Positions 24,328 through 39,849 of a stretch of 64,000 bases of DNA are shown one piece after another. A model generated the notes under the pieces. The model saw only the letters and a program-made list of their open reading frames with translations, was not told the origin of the DNA and ran no database searches. The stretch covers positions 248,001 through 312,000 of the forward strand of contig JADNYJ010000019.1 in NCBI GenBank assembly GCA_015501075.1, given 5' to 3'. The stretch is from Gymnopilus junonius (Eukaryota > Basidiomycota > Agaricomycetes > Agaricales > Galerinaceae). The translations under genes and the position numbers were made by a program. Every line of letters starts with the position of its first letter. The stretch's first letter is position 1.

Positions 24328-27300
24328 ATGAGCACGCGCTCAAAGGCTAAGTCCTCAGGGACAACAGGCAAGGCCATATCAACCAACGGGTCGCTTGCAA
24401 AACCCAAGACCCGTCGACAAGTTTCAAAGGCTAACGACGATATGGACGTAGACACAAATGACGGCAAAGAAAATATCAATTCAAAGGCACCTGCTAAGCA
24501 TTCCAGCAGCGTTTCTACTAAGAAAGGTAAAGTCAAGAAAGAAGCCACCCGTTTGCCGCCGGTGGATTGCATTTGTACCAGGGGCGACGATGGGTCGCCT
24601 ATGATTTACTGTTCAGAGTGCAAGATTTGGTGAGTCGTCAGCGAGTTCATGTCGACTCCTTCTCATGACAATATATAGGTTCCATTTCACGTGCGTGGAT
24701 ATCAGTGAGCCAGAGGCGGAGGAAATTAGTGAGTGTGTTGCAGTCAAATTTTCAGCTAGTGTTCTGACAAGCATCAACTTCATCAGGTGTATATATTTGT
24801 CCTACATGTACTGCATCCACCCGCCGCCGTTCAGCTAGTGAGTCGATTGTCTCGTTTCTTACCTATGTACAGGCCTGTCTTGTTTCGTTATGGCCGCACC
24901 TTTCATTTGTAGTTTCAATTCTGTCCGGGAGCAACAGTGTTCTGTCTGTGTAACTTTGTCTTGAGGACGATGATAGCATTCGTTGATCCCCCTCTGCTGC
25001 TTTTGTATGAAAAATGTTGGTCTGCATTGTCATGGGGTAGGAAACCATCTTCAAAGCGCTATTACTTGAGTCATAGTCTTATGCGCTCTGGATAAGCGCT
25101 ATGCGGATGTTCATACCTTCGAGGCCAAATGAGTTTGTACTCTATGCATTCGTGCCTTAGATAGGAGGCCCCTTCATGACAAAAAATATCACGAAGAGCA
25201 GACAGCATAGAAGGCAGCATTGATTCTTTGTCAACATCTGTTACATTTTGCTTCTGGTGTATCTTTGTCTGGTTGAATTGTGGACTTACATGCCTTATTT
25301 CTAGTGACTTGGGAAGGGGACCAGGCGATTGAGGAATGCAGTGATGATGAAGCTACTATCCAAACGAGGAGGAAGACAGCCCTGAAATCGCGAAAGAGGT
25401 ATACGGAGCTATCTCCGGAACCTCAAGTCTTACCGGAAGAGTCAGAGGAGAGTGCGGGCAGTGAGGACGAGTACGTTGAGGACAAAGAAGAGAATGTCGT
25501 GAAGAGCAAAGTGGGCAAGGTAAGTATTGGCCTATATGAAACTTCTTCTGTTTCTAAGCTTCACTTGCCCTACTCTTTGCAGCGCATTGCTCATCGTCGC
25601 CAATCTACTGTTTCGGACACGGATTCAGCCGAAGAAGGGGGAAAACGAAGGCTGAGTCGCGCCAAGGTCTCCGCCTCTCCGGCGCCTAGCGTCCAGCACT
25701 CGACTCTGAAGCGCAAGGCCACAATCGCAAGCGTTTCTCATCCTTCTCCGGCTCACAAGCGTAAGCGATCCGAGAGTAGCCAATCCCAAGATCCTGCCGA
25801 CGATCCTGCTCGGAAGTATTGTTTAGGCAAACTGGAGGAATTATTCCAGGATATCTTTTTGCGCTACCCGCATGTCCATGTTGCAGTTCAAGCTGACGAT
25901 GGCGGAAATGATGAAAGGAGTGCAGAAAAATATGGGACAAAAATCGTCCAAAAGAACTTGGGAGAATTAAGTGAAGAAGAAAAAAATGCGCTGATCAACG
26001 AGGCCCACCAATTTGCGCATGAGTTGGAGAGTTGTGTCTTCGAAATATATTCCGAACCAGATAAGTCAGGACAACCTCATGCGGGTGGAAAATATAAGTA
26101 CGTAATTCCCTGACATAACCGTTAGGACTAACTAACTGACAACTTGTACAGGGAACGTTTCCGGATGCTGCAGTTCAATCTGAGCAAAGTCGATCGCGTT
26201 ATTATTCACCAGCGTATTACTTCTGGAACTATTTCGCCGAAAGAGATCTCGTTGATGTCATCTACTGACCTAGCAGATGAAGAGACGAAGCAATCAATCA
26301 AGCAGGCCGAAAAGGAGGCATTGGAGCATTCGATTTTGCTCAAATCAACTGTACCCCGTGCCAAGATCACGCATAAGGGTCTGCAGGACATTGAGGACGT
26401 CAATATGGATGTCACAAGCGCCCGCGAGCTTGAACGGCTCAAGGAACGTGAACAGGAGGAGGAAGAGCGACGTGAAAGAGAACGCATGGCACGATTGAGG
26501 ACTGTTCAATCTCAAAGACAGCGAACAGCATCTATCTCGGTGCCTCCAGAGTCGCCCACTGTCCAGCAGACCCCACCTTCTGAGCAAGAATGGGGCGCTC
26601 CACCACCTGTGCCACCTCACGCAATGTCGCCTGTGCTTGCTAAAGGGGACGAAGCTTCCAGTGTTCCATCGAGACCGCCCTTGTTTTTGCAAACATCGTC
26701 CGATTTCATTGTTAGTGAACCAGAGTTGAACCTTGCAGACTTAATCAACATCGATGAAGAGCAAGAACCTACGTCTACTATTGCAGAGCAAGATTCTACA
26801 ACCATATTCACGCCATTGCCTCCCGACATATCTCAACCTTCCCCGACAACGGCTACACCCACTGGTATCTCTCCGTTTGCTGCCCGTCAAGATAAACCCC
26901 GAGTCGGTTCCTTTGACCTGAGCGCTCTTTGGAACGGACCGAAGGAAGAGTCACCCGTTGTCTCCGGGCAGTCGTACAAACTGCTGAAGAGCCTACACTA
27001 GCGTCTTTGGAGGATACGGGAGTGGAGGGGAGTGACAAGGACGACGCAATGGACTTGGAAAGTGTTGAAGCTAACGACCAAGATTTCGATATGTTCTTGG
27101 AGGAGAATCCTCCTGAGCCTCCTTCAGACTTGATCGTGACACCTATTCCCATGAAGGATGTGGAAAGTCTTCCAGAAGTGTGGTCGGGAAAGGTGAAGAT
27201 ACCTTTTTCCTCTTTTTTTGACCCTGCGCTTATGAACAAGTACAGATAACAATGCCACTAGATTCTACCGTTCCTCAAGAAACAGTCCTTGTCGCTCGTC

Positions 27301-28594
27301 AGGTTGCAGGCCGAACCCTTGCCCCTGATTCACCCCTGTGGCATACGTTATTCCCAGTTGATCAACTGAGGATAGAAGGCCGTGTCCCCGTAGACAATTC
27401 AACGAAATATTTGTTACAAATGCGCATGAACGCATCCAAAGAGCTATATGCCGCTGCTTTTGTCCCAGCCGCAGCAGAAAACGCGGAAGACTTCAAAACC
27501 TTCTGCAACTTCTTAATTTCGAAAAAGTGAGTTTCGATCTTCCTTAATTATCTCTTCGTTAACCAATTTTTTCTAGGCGCCATGGTTTAGTCTTTCCTTG
27601 GGGAAATAGACCTAAAGAGTATCATCCGGGCCGCGAATTGTACATGATTCCTTTGCCTCAGTCCGATCCTCTTCCCGAATTTGTAGAATTGCTCGACGAC
27701 CTTAAAATGCCGAAGACTCGCTCAAGGGATTATCTGCTGGGTGTCTGGGTACTTAACAAGGGAAAACTGGCACCGCTCCCAGGTACCCTCGTGCCAAGCG
27801 CGCCCCCACATACCCTTCCACAGCCAACTATTCAGCCAGGTGTTCAGCCTCCTCAACAAATTTCAACCCCTCCGGTGACACGCACCCCTCCAGTGAACTT
27901 GCCTATGTTCAACACACCTCCTGCTTCTGTGCCTCAGATCCCTCAAATCGCCGCTCTGTCAAGCCAACATCAGCCGATGCCTGCCATTGCTCCGGCACTG
28001 GCGGCAGAGGTCGCGTCTCTAACACCAGAACAATTACAAGAAGTCCTTCGAACGCTAGCAGCGACAACTCAAATTCCATTGCCTCCTCTACCAAGTCAGA
28101 TGCCGCCGACTGCGCAGCAACTCCCTCCTTCTTTCGCTCAAAGTCGACCGCCATTCCCGCCCCATATTGCGACACCTCCAATTCCGAATCATACACCAGT
28201 CCCACCCAATCCACCGACCTGGATGCCTGCCTTACCTCCCCCTGGAGCCCCCGGAGGATACCCTATCAGCTACCCACCTCCAAGTGTTCCTTTCCAGCAG
28301 CCACCTCACTCTATGAACACACCTCCACCTCATCCGCAGCCTTATGACGGACATGAATATGACCGTGATTTCCGACCAGGTCCTCATTATTCTCAAGGGA
28401 ACAGAGGTCCTCAAAGCGACCGAGGGCGCCGGGGAAATGCAGGCTATAGAGGAGGCAACCGAGGCAGAGGGCGAGGTGGTGGTAGTGGCGGTGGTGATGG
28501 GTATGAACGCGACTTCAATACACGCCGGCCACCTAGCGACTCTGGATGGCCTCGTCGGTCAAGGAACGATAGTCACGGGGGGCCTGCCTGGTAG
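24328..28594 (+). CDS. bye1: Bye1-like transcription elongation protein (PHD - TFIIS central - SPOC)
   Basis: Exons: 24328-24629, 24679-24728, 24787-24837, 25305-25519, 25583-26097, 26152-27526, 27577-28594. Exons 1-3 form a PHD finger (CIC...YCSEC...FHFTC...CPTC), which reads histone H3 methylation in this family. Exons 5-6 carry a TFIIS central domain (RKYCLGKLEELFQDIF through FNLSKVDRVIIHQRITSG). A SPOC domain follows (VWSGKVKIPF ... RVPVDNSTKYLL), then a Pro-rich stretch and an RGG/RG-rich tail (28.4-28.6 kb) suited to RNA binding. This order matches yeast Bye1, which binds RNA polymerase II. The frame slips by one G at 26966-26968 (excess) and near 27240 (a missing G), with homology on both sides. 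Intron 3 is unusually long at 467 bp. The 3' end converges on the dehydrogenase 288 bp away. Confidence 0.85.
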
Positions 28595-28881
28595 GCGAGG
28601 TTGGTTATAACACGCCTAAATTATTCATCGTTTTATGCCTGCGATACTTTATGTCTACTCTTCGTTCTTACAATAGCCGTATCCTCTTTATCTACTCTAT
28701 GTCGCGTATTCATGGCACAAGGGCGTAGGTGCCTAATTGGAGACAGCCTTATATACACTTGCGAATTTGTGAAATGGTTGGCTCGGAATTTTTCGTCTAC
28801 ATATGTACTTCAAATCTTTGAACATCCAGATACATAAGTATTGAAATGTATTTATACCGACTGGCGACTCCTTGCACCTCG

Positions 28882-30511
28882 TTAATCATGAATCTGAACT
28901 TTGATAGCTCCTTGAGCTGGATCAGCAGCTACGTGGAAGGCAGAAATAGCGTCTTCCAGGGTGAATCTGTGGGTGACAAGAGGTTTGATGTTGATCAGAC
29001 CGCCAGCAACAAGACGAATGGCTTTGGGATACTAAGAGAAAAATATCAGCTTAACATTACTACGTATGGATAGATCCGTGATACTTGCTTGATTTGCGTA
29101 GCGATACTGGAAGCTGACATCGATTTCATTCGCACTCAGGTGCATGAACGGGAACTAGAAAGAGGTCAGAAATTATTGCATTTTGCCGTAAATAGTTGGT
29201 TGGTCTCCTGTACTAACCACTTGCTCATTCTTTCCGACGCCAATGATAAAGACCTTCCCTCCAAATTTCATAGACTGGCAGTCCGTAAAATTAGCCATAA
29301 GAACACTGTGGACACTTTGAAGTTTGAATGACGCCAGACTCACGTAAATGGCAGTGTGGACACTGCTCTCAACGCCGCTGCATTCCAAAGCCACAGTCAA
29401 AGGAAGACCCGCAGCCTCCTTAATTTTTTCCGCGTTTTCCTTGGGAGTCGAATTTCGAGAAATGAGGACGGTTCGAACGCCAGGAACTAGTTTCTTAGCG
29501 AAATCAAGACGACTTTGGAACAAATCTGTGATCACAATTGGCTCCGCGCCCGCGGCTCTTGCGGATAGGAGGGACACTAAGCCGATGGGACCAGCTCCAC
29601 TGTAACCAAACCAGTTAGGCAAGTTTGAAGTGAAGGATAATGTCATTTTAGAGAGACACACCAAATGAGGAGAGGATCACCCAGGCGAAGTCCGGAGCGT
29701 TCTATTCCAGCAAGAGCGACGGCTAATGGTTCGCAAAGTGAACCTTCCTCATAAGAAACAGAGTCCGGTAAGCGATGAAGCCATTGAGCTGGGTGAAGGT
29801 GCCACCGAGTAAGAGTTCCTGCAAATACAAAAGTGAGAAAAACCCAGACGCAACTAACGAGGGCAGTACCGTGGAAAGGAGGAGTGGAAAAGAAAACGAC
29901 ATCTGGACAGGCATTATATCGTCCGGTCCTGCAAGCATCGCACGAAGGCTGAGAACAGGGTACCCCTGCTTCAATCGCAACTCGGTCACCTGTGTCCTTG
30001 ACTTAAATGTTTGCTGTGGAAGAGGTACAAAGCGAGCAAATTACCTGGCTTCCATTGCGTTACACCTTCGCCTACTTCCACGACTTCACCAGCAGACTCA
30101 TGGCCTGAACCACACTGAGTGTAATACACTTTAATGACTTCCATCTATTAAAAAAAGGACAGCGGACTAACCTCATCGGTTACAACCATGGAGTCACCAA
30201 TTCTGCCATGCTGCCAAAAATGAACATCGCTCCTATTGCACGCGATATGAGCTCTCTACAACATTGACACACAATGGGAACAATGCTTACCCGCAGATAC
30301 CAGTGGCACGAACGTGCAGAAGAACTTGACCTGGTCCTGGTTTAGGTCGAGGCTTCTGTACGAGGTGGATTTCGTGCGCAGGGTTATAGAAAGCAGCGAT
30401 ATTGGCATCGGAGGCGGGTTTCTCTCCCGGCTTCAAAACCCTGAATTCAGGATGGTCAAGGACTTTCTTGGGACTATAGATCTCGGCGAGGGCGACTTGA
30501 GTTACAGACAT
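28882..30511 (-). CDS. Zinc-dependent medium-chain dehydrogenase, likely L-arabinitol 4-dehydrogenase/xylitol type
   Basis: The start at 30511 gives a leader with [20 protein letters not shown], then [21 protein letters not shown] and the zinc-ligand region ATGICG. Downstream exons show [14 protein letters not shown] (GroES-like fold, catalytic zinc site), the NAD-binding [18 protein letters not shown] and [17 protein letters not shown], and end with [13 protein letters not shown] [16 protein letters not shown] at about 28930. The stop is at 28882-28884. Several short introns separate the exons. The family oxidises polyols such as L-arabinitol, xylitol or sorbitol with NAD+ in the cytosolic pentose catabolic pathway. 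The long N-terminal leader is typical of the basidiomycete L-arabinitol dehydrogenase branch, but substrate cannot be fixed from sequence alone. No frame break was noticed. Confidence 0.75.
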
Positions 30512-32112
30512 TCTGAGAGTATGTTCAACAACAAGCAGTAATCAAGAACAGTGCAGGGAAGTGGTGTGGATCCGGAAAGCTTGTCTCTGAAAAAAAAATG
30601 CTGCTTATAGATAATGCTGAGGAAGAGATACTTTGGAGCTCAGAAGAACGGCGAGGGACCACATGCTTTTTTAATCCATGTCCCACAAAGCACTGAAGGT
30701 GCTCAAGACCGATAACCGTAGCTGCGGTCCGGTCTTCGGCCCACTGTGCCGTTGAATTTATCATCGGACAGTGGACACAGGCCGTTCAACCACAGATGCC
30801 TTTCAAACCGGAACGTTGTCGCAAGCAATCCCGTCTCAGGCCCCCAAGCCTCAAGAGCGAGGCGGTTAGATCCTGCTCCTAAGCATTGAGCTCTAGAGCC
30901 CTTAGACGAGAAGCCAAGGACTTCGCGAGGGAACCGTTGGGAGAGAGCACCCTCAGCCTTTCGAATTTCTGATCCTCCAGGTCCAAGTAGCCTGCAGCGC
31001 CGGACAAGGTGCAACTCGACATATGGCCGCATTTAGCCTGCGGCCGGTGGATGTGAATGTCATAGTGAGGTACAACGTTTAAGACGCAAACGTATTACTC
31101 TGATTCTGCGAGGGAGAGAACGTTCAATCAAATCGGCGCACTGAGCACTCAGCGCCACTTCTTCAAACCATAATTCGAGGTAGTCGAACAGACTAGCAAT
31201 GCCAAATCCGTGGTAAATTTGTTTCCAAAGTGATGAGTGTCTGCATCCTGGAGCACAAAGGACGGTCGATGGCTGCATACTTTGTCTGCAGTACGTCGAA
31301 AAACTTACATGGCAATGATAGGGAAAGAAGTTTACCTTCTCTTCTGGATCATTTGAGTTGAAGGACCAGTTGGTCAAAGGAGGGAAAATGTGGTAGTAGT
31401 TGGTGACAGCAAAAGGGGGAGGGTTCTGGTGTAAGCTATACCTCTGCAAGCCGGGGAGTCTCATGGACGAGTAGCTTAACCTATCTACATAACCCGTCAA
31501 GACACACACAGCGAGAGTAATGCCTTCTCAGGAGGTTGGTGTTATTAATGTCGCTGTCGCAATGAGGAATTTCTGCCGAGCCATGGTCCACTGGAGCTGG
31601 TTCAGCCGCATCACTAAAAAAAGCCTTGTGGATTTCAAAGGAAGGTCGAGTAGAATGCTCCTATGTCACTGGGATATGTCCTTTGAATCGTCGAACCAGG
31701 AAAAGGATGAAATTGAGCCTCCAGTTGAGTATAAGTAAAAGATGACTTAATGATCAATATAGAGCTGAGAAAACTTCTTCATGTCATCATCGGCTTTGCA
31801 AACAAGTACATACGCGTTGGGTGGAAGCGGTTGCCTTTGACTGAACATGGACGCCATGGTGCTGTTCAGTAAGGTCAAGAAGGCTAGGCGGTGATTCCAG
31901 TATTAAGGTAAAAGAGCACAGAGAGGTTGAAGCAAGTTACGCGTTTTTGTACCCGCGACGAATTTGAAATACCGAGGGCGACACTCACTAATCCAACAAA
32001 TCAACCACGATATCTCAGTGTACTACCATTAACGAGGGTCGTGTATATAACCAAGGGTATGAAGCCTGCCCGACTACTGATTTACAAGAATACCTAAAAA
32101 TTATTGAATTGA
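30512..32112. other. Unresolved interval, possibly a small minus-strand gene
   Basis: A minus-strand frame at 31060-31509 (149 codons, with LPGLQRYSLHQNPPPF and NYYHIFPPLTNWSFNSND followed by GTAAAC) and an upstream ATG at 31858 (MASMFSQRQPLPPNA then GTATGT) could be exons of one gene. I cannot link them in frame or recognise the family. The frame 30703-31032 has no identifiable motif. The promoter of the dehydrogenase should lie just above 30511. Confidence 0.3.
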
Positions 32113-34052
<1,940 letters not shown>

Positions 34053-34677
34053 GGAGATCGAGGCTCAAAAGGTATCTTACAGAGCGATGAAATACAGAGA
34101 AAGTAGGGGGAAAGGGTGAAGGTGGTGGCGCACAAGAAGCAAGGAAATATTTATTAGCGTGGTAGCTCAATCTGGCTCCCTCACAATGGTTGCCCAGGAT
34201 CCATCGCCGATCTCGACATTAAATCCCGCATGATATCCCACGATCTCCTAGCTGGACGCCTCATCTTCAAAGATGTCCAATTGCTTATTTACAAATGTTA
34301 TAGAGCACATTCTATTTTACGTTTAAAAATTTACAACTTCCGGTTCGTTAGGAGTGCAGCGTGCTTTGATTGACAGCGGTCAAAAGGGGTGGAGATTGCA
34401 GGTGTTCCTTTCACAGAACCGGTGATAATTGCTATGTTATATATATATATATGAGCCTTGTCTATCCCGTCGTATGCCTTGTTCTCTCGTTGTCGGACTC
34501 TTGTCGAAGTCAACGCTACATAGTCAACGTCTGGATGGATGAAATTGCTCCTGTCGTTCAAAAATAGGAGCCTATTTGAAGTGGGAATTGCAGCCAAACA
34601 ATGTGCACAGGTCGCCAAGTTCGAACTTGTACCTTGTTACTTAGTGCACTCCTTCCGATTTCCAATTGACGGCCAAC
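34053..34677. promoter_or_regulatory. Divergent promoter region between cbk1 and prp4
   Basis: This 625-bp gap separates two outward-facing genes. It contains a (TA)n run of about 16 bp near 34437-34452. The right end is the 5' leader of prp4. No other element could be identified. Confidence 0.45.
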
Positions 34678-36606
34678 ATGTCTGAACTCACTCTCGACAC
34701 GCTTGTCGATGACGGGAACTATTTAGGAACAGAACGAGCCCGGCTTGAAAACAAAATTATCCTAGATGAACTTGAACGAAAGAAAAAAGCGCGGGCAATG
34801 GCCGTCCCAACAGACGACAACCGTGTCAGGGCCCGTCTAAGAGAAATCGGAGAGCCTATCACACTTTTTGGAGAACGAGTGAGTGCAAGACTTGTCATAC
34901 TCATTACCGTGATAAATGTTCTCAAAGGCTGCAGATCGAAGAGACCGTCTAATCTACGTCCTTTCCCAAATAAATGCTGCCCGAGGAGACGAAGCGATGC
35001 ATGTCGAGGAAGAATCATCAGAGAGTGAAGAAGAAGTGTGTGTTCATGATCTCTTTGCTCTGGCCAGGAGAATTCGTTAAAATTTCCTATGCTCACTTCC
35101 TATGCTCACTTCCAGGAGGAAGAGTTTTACTCCCCAGGCTCTCTAGAACTGTTGGAGGCACGAAGACGAATCGCTGAATTTTCTCTGCCTAGGTTGGATT
35201 TTACTGCCAATTGGTGCTAGACAAGGTGCTTACAATACCTTTCTCTGTCCGTTTGTCGTTGCAGAGCTCAAAAAAGGATCGCCCAACAGCGACTAGACAG
35301 TAAAATGGACCTTGGCCGGGTAGTTGATATTCGCAAAAGGGCCTTTGCGGAAGTGAAGGTAACTTCTTACCTCTTGGTTTGCCTAAAACATATAATTCAG
35401 AAACCTTGCCAGAAATTTTCGAACTTAGGATCACAAATTGGCGACGAACGCCCAATTTCACAAGTTCGGTTCGCTCCCAATAACCAAATTTTGGCTACAG
35501 GAAGTTGGTCTGGAACAGTAAAATTATGGAACGTCCCTGCATGCACGCCCATCCGTTCTTTAAGAGGGCATAATGATAGAGTGGGAGGTGTCGCTTGGCA
35601 TCCTCAAGCATCTTTATCACAAGGTGCTGATCTTGTGAACCTTGTTAGTGGAGGTGGAGAGGGGGATGTCAATTTATGGTCATTAAACAGGCATGTTAAG
35701 TGTGTAAAGTCACTTTTTCTTGCTGACGCCTATCATATTAGTGAAACTCCACTTTCAACACTTAAGGGTCATCAAGATCGAGTTTGTCGCGTGGCTTTCC
35801 ATCCGTCGGGTGATTATGTCGCTAGTGCCAGCTTCGACACCACATGGAGATTATGGGATGTGAATACGTCAAAGGAACTTCTGTTGCAAGAAGGGCACTC
35901 TAAAGAAGTTTATTCAATCGAGTTTCAGAATGACGGCTCTCTTGTAGGATCTGGGTAGGTCTCAAGACGCAAAAATTTGGACCCGCATTGACATGTTACT
36001 TAGTGGTCTTGATGCAATTGGCCGAATTTGGGATCTAAGGACAGGACGAACGGCCATGGTTCTCGACGGCCATATTCAGGCCATCTTCTCTATTGCGTTT
36101 TCACCTACAGGGTACAAAAAAATTTAAGCTGCCCTGAAATTTCGCTAATGTGTTTGTGCTTCTAGTTACCAAGTAGCAACAGGTGCTGGCGACGATACCA
36201 TCCGCATCTGGGACATGAGAGCGATCAAATCAATTTATACCATACCTGCCCATATTTCAAATGTTGCGGATGTTAGGTTCTTCCACGCAAACGACCTTCA
36301 CTTTAAACCCACCTCTCCGGACGTAAAAATGGACGGGACGGATGAGGATGAGGAAAAGAGGGATTCTCCGAGAAGGAGCATGCCTTAGCTGAAGAGGAAT
36401 GGCGATACCGTTCCGGTTTGTTTTTCGCCAGTGCGGGATATGATGGATTTGTCAAACTCTGGAGTGCCGATGATTGGCAACTCCTGAAAAGGCTCACGAC
36501 AGATGCCGGAAAAGTTATGTCAGTCGACATCTCCAGCGACGGCAATATGCTCGTTTCAGGCACTTATAACCGTAATTTCCAGTTGTTCGCGCCTGAAGAT
36601 GTCTAG
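34678..36606 (+). CDS. prp4: Splicing factor Prp4 (U4/U6 snRNP WD40 protein)
   Basis: The ATG at 34678 gives [19 protein letters not shown], a charged helix, and the Prp4 signature [16 protein letters not shown]. Further short exons encode [15 protein letters not shown], an acidic stretch ([10 protein letters not shown]) and [21 protein letters not shown] seven-blade WD40 propeller follows from about 35.45 kb ([48 protein letters not shown]) to the stop at 36604-36606. Prp4 is a core subunit of the U4/U6-U5 tri-snRNP. The frame breaks at the AAAA run 36354-36357: dropping one A restores [19 protein letters not shown] into the last blade. Several introns of 50-70 bp are present. Confidence 0.88.
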
Positions 36607-36677
36607 ACCTGTGTATTTATAAGTACTATTTAACGATCATGATGCACGAAATGCGGTGATATACAATGGGTTCAAGT

Positions 36678-39485
36678 TTACAATACACCTAAATAATGCC
36701 ATCGCGAACCTGGAATGACATCCTTCAACTGGAGGTTCAAAGCACCAGAAGGTTCATGACTCACTTTTTGCATAAAGCCCGATACGCGGCCTAAATCAAC
36801 GATTTGGGCTTCGCTTTCCACAGCAATGACAAGATTTTCCAACATCTAGAATAAGTATGATGAAAGTTGTGTTGCAGCCAACTAAACTGTTACTCACATC
36901 CTCAACTTTGTCAATTGGAAGACCAGTACATAATGCCACAATCTTTTTGCATTGGTACTCTTTCTCTGCCGTGGCACCTTGGAGACCTTTCAGTCGAGCC
37001 CCGACCAGCTGCTCCATCCGCATATGCCAAGCATTTAACCTCCTCAACTTAATTAAAGTCGTCACTGAATCCGTTGTTGGTAATGGCGGCTCGGAATCGA
37101 CGCTAAATGAGATATCAACGGAGCCAGCGATACCAATCATGGTGGAGCTCGGTCCTCGATACTGGAAAGCGGGTCCAGCAGTCCCGCGTGCATCGTTCCC
37201 GTCGAGGTCTGTCCTGCCTGTCCAGTCAAACAGCTCCTCGTCGATAAGAGCCTTCTCAACGTTCCTAATACGTTGGTTGACCTGGTCAAGTTCACCACAA
37301 CGAGCCTGCCACTGTTGAATCTGTTTACGTTGTTCAGACAGTTCACGAGTGGCTGCACGTAAATGTGCTTGCGTGACGTCAAGGGCATCTTGCTTGGCCT
37401 TAACTTCTCCTTGGAATTCGGTACTTAAGTTTTGGATCATGTTCGTCATGTCTGTGGAAGGAGGTAAGAGTATGAGCTGCAAGAAAGGGATATAAAGCGG
37501 ACCAGCTATCACATCTTGGCTTTTCTGGACCGTTAGAGGAGGACCAGAACGTAGAGATGATAAAATGTCCTCTGCTCGAGGACCGCCACTCAGTTCCTAT
37601 AAGTAAATGATCAGCAAGTGTGTCTGGGAATGCATGCAAGAATTCACCGACCTCAGTTTCAATGCCGAAGTCACCTGGTCGTAGACCCAACTTATTAGGT
37701 AGTATGCGATTTGCACCGACGTCTAATAATGTTCTGACTAGACTCCTATTGCCGACTCTGGCAGCAATGTTCAAGGCGGTATCTCCATGTTCATCTTGAA
37801 GGTCTACAATAGATTGAAAATCACCTCCTTGTTGTTGAGCGATCCACAGAAATATTTGGTCGAGATAATATCGTGCAGCAACGGCACGTCCTTTAACCCC
37901 GGCAAGGCAGACGATATGGTGTATAACAGATTTCCGAGATGTGTCCAAAGTGCGGATGGAGGGGTGGAGAGCGACGACAAGGGATCCAAAGGATTGTTGG
38001 TCGGCGTTGTGGGTTGCAAGACAGGCCCGTATAAGAGGCGTCTCTCCCAAAAAGTTACCCCGGTGGATGTCAGCACCGTTGCTTTTGAGAGCCTCTATTG
38101 TTTGTTGTCTCCCAAGGCTCGCAGCTAGATGTAGGGCAGTATGCCCTTGGTCATCAAGAACTGTGTCTACGTCGAAACTATGGGAAGCGGCTTCAGAATT
38201 CGAGGGGTCTGAAGAGATTTCTCGTAAGAGATCGAGCACAGGGGCAGGGTCATCGCGTTGACAGATGGCGGCTACGATAGCGGCCTTCCGACTATCTTTA
38301 TAATGAGAGGCAGGTTCGCCAACGCGTAATAAAGACGGCTTTGTAGATAAGCGAGTCTTATGGGTGCCAAGATCAGGTGTTTCGCCGCTCGAAGGCCCTG
38401 GAACACCATTGGTCATGGACATAGAGCTAGAGGGGCGAGGAGCACCATTGAAGCTTTGTTGAGGCACGGGAGGAACACTCGAACTTGGTTGGGTACGTGG
38501 CCATGTAGATGGTTCCTGAGTAGTAGAATCTGTGCGAAGACGTTTTGCAGGAGAAGGATTTTCATCTGCATGCATTTGAGAGTCAGTAGAGGGTGGCCGG
38601 GACCTGTCCATTTGAAGAAAATCGGCGTGCGCATTGCCCACATTGTCGACATCTGCCTCTGACCGATTGCGCTTGAGGCCCACACTCGGTGGAGGGGTCT
38701 GTGAACTAGGTGGACGTGGAGACTGACTAAATCCGCCCCCTTGATATGGACCAGGAGATGCAAAGCCCGAGGATCGACCATGAGCCAGGGTGGAGATTCC
38801 AGAAGTAGATGGAGTAAAAAGTCCTTGGGCCCTTCCTTGATTGAGAAGACGCAGAGCAGAACCGGGCATGATCGGTGGGGGTGCGAGAGATGATGGTAAG
38901 GCTGGCATATAGTTGGGCGTTTGGCCAATGCTCGAATATGACGAAGAGGCCGACAGAGGACGAGGAGATGCTGTAGCAGGGGGAGCGGTTACAGGAAGAG
39001 CACCCAGAGAATTAGTACTTGGGGTGAAGTCGAATAATGGTGACAACAGGGGTGCAACGCCGTATTGCAGCGCGATGTCGCGTCCTCGTTCCAGTGGGAT
39101 CCTTGGGAGGGCAAACATATATTTACGCGTTTCTAGGCGGCCATTTGGAATACGTACCAAGTTCCCTGGTATTTTCCATACCCTCCTTGCACAATCTCGT
39201 GTTTCCCAGGCAAAATTTCTTTCTCGAGTATCTTTGTTCTTCTCCCTTTGTCGACACCCGCTACCTTGAGGATCTGTGTCGCGTTGACGTACGAGTCGTT
39301 CCTCCTACGCATAACCGCAATGCCGCGGACCATACACTCATATACCTATATCGCAGACGCGACCGCGTCAGCAACCAATTAAACATGTCGTGAGGGACCT
39401 GACCCACCTGGACTGAGGAATACACAGCATTGTAAATCTTCACTGGAGGCTGTGTACTCCCTGGCGTTTTTGGAGCGGCCTGCAT
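36678..39485 (-). CDS. mbp1: APSES-ankyrin transcription factor, MBF subunit (Mbp1/Swi6-like)
   Basis: The first exon begins [20 protein letters not shown] at 39485. Exon 2 contains the APSES/KilA-N DNA-binding domain ([42 protein letters not shown]), continued in exon 3 by [16 protein letters not shown] long Ser/Pro-rich linker with a basic KRNRSEAD patch follows, then ankyrin repeats ([55 protein letters not shown]) and a C-terminal coiled-coil region with [19 protein letters not shown]. The last exon ends SRWHYLGVL at 36678. APSES-ankyrin proteins form the MBF complex, binding MCB (ACGCGT) sites to drive G1/S genes. The very long exon (39.14-37.7 kb) has no frame break. Confidence 0.9.
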
Positions 39486-39849
39486 TTGTTTGACGCTGGG
39501 GAAGGGGGACAAAGGACGCTGTTCGGGATGATGGCGCGAGAGCAGGTCAGGTGTCTTACGGCACAGGGTCCGCAACGCGACAACGCGTGTGTCGGAGCTG
39601 TAATTCGCAGTCTTATTATGGATAGTTCGCCCCCAGCCTTACTTCTCTTCAAATTACGACAGAGCTCTGCTGTAGACGCGACCGGCCTTATAGCATATAT
39701 ACCTCATTTAAACACCTTCTAGCAAGGCAGAGTCACAAGGTGAGTACATTTTGCCGTTTACTTGCTTTGATGTCCCTGTTGACATCATTCACGCTATAAT
39801 CAGACACCCCCACTTCCAATGCTTGTTTTCTTCTCTGAAAATCACAACC
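39486..39849. promoter_or_regulatory. Divergent promoter region between mbp1 and the TRP channel gene
   Basis: This 364-bp gap separates two divergent genes. Open frames here are short and unconvincing. A TATATA-like stretch lies near 39693. Nothing else is evident. Confidence 0.4.
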
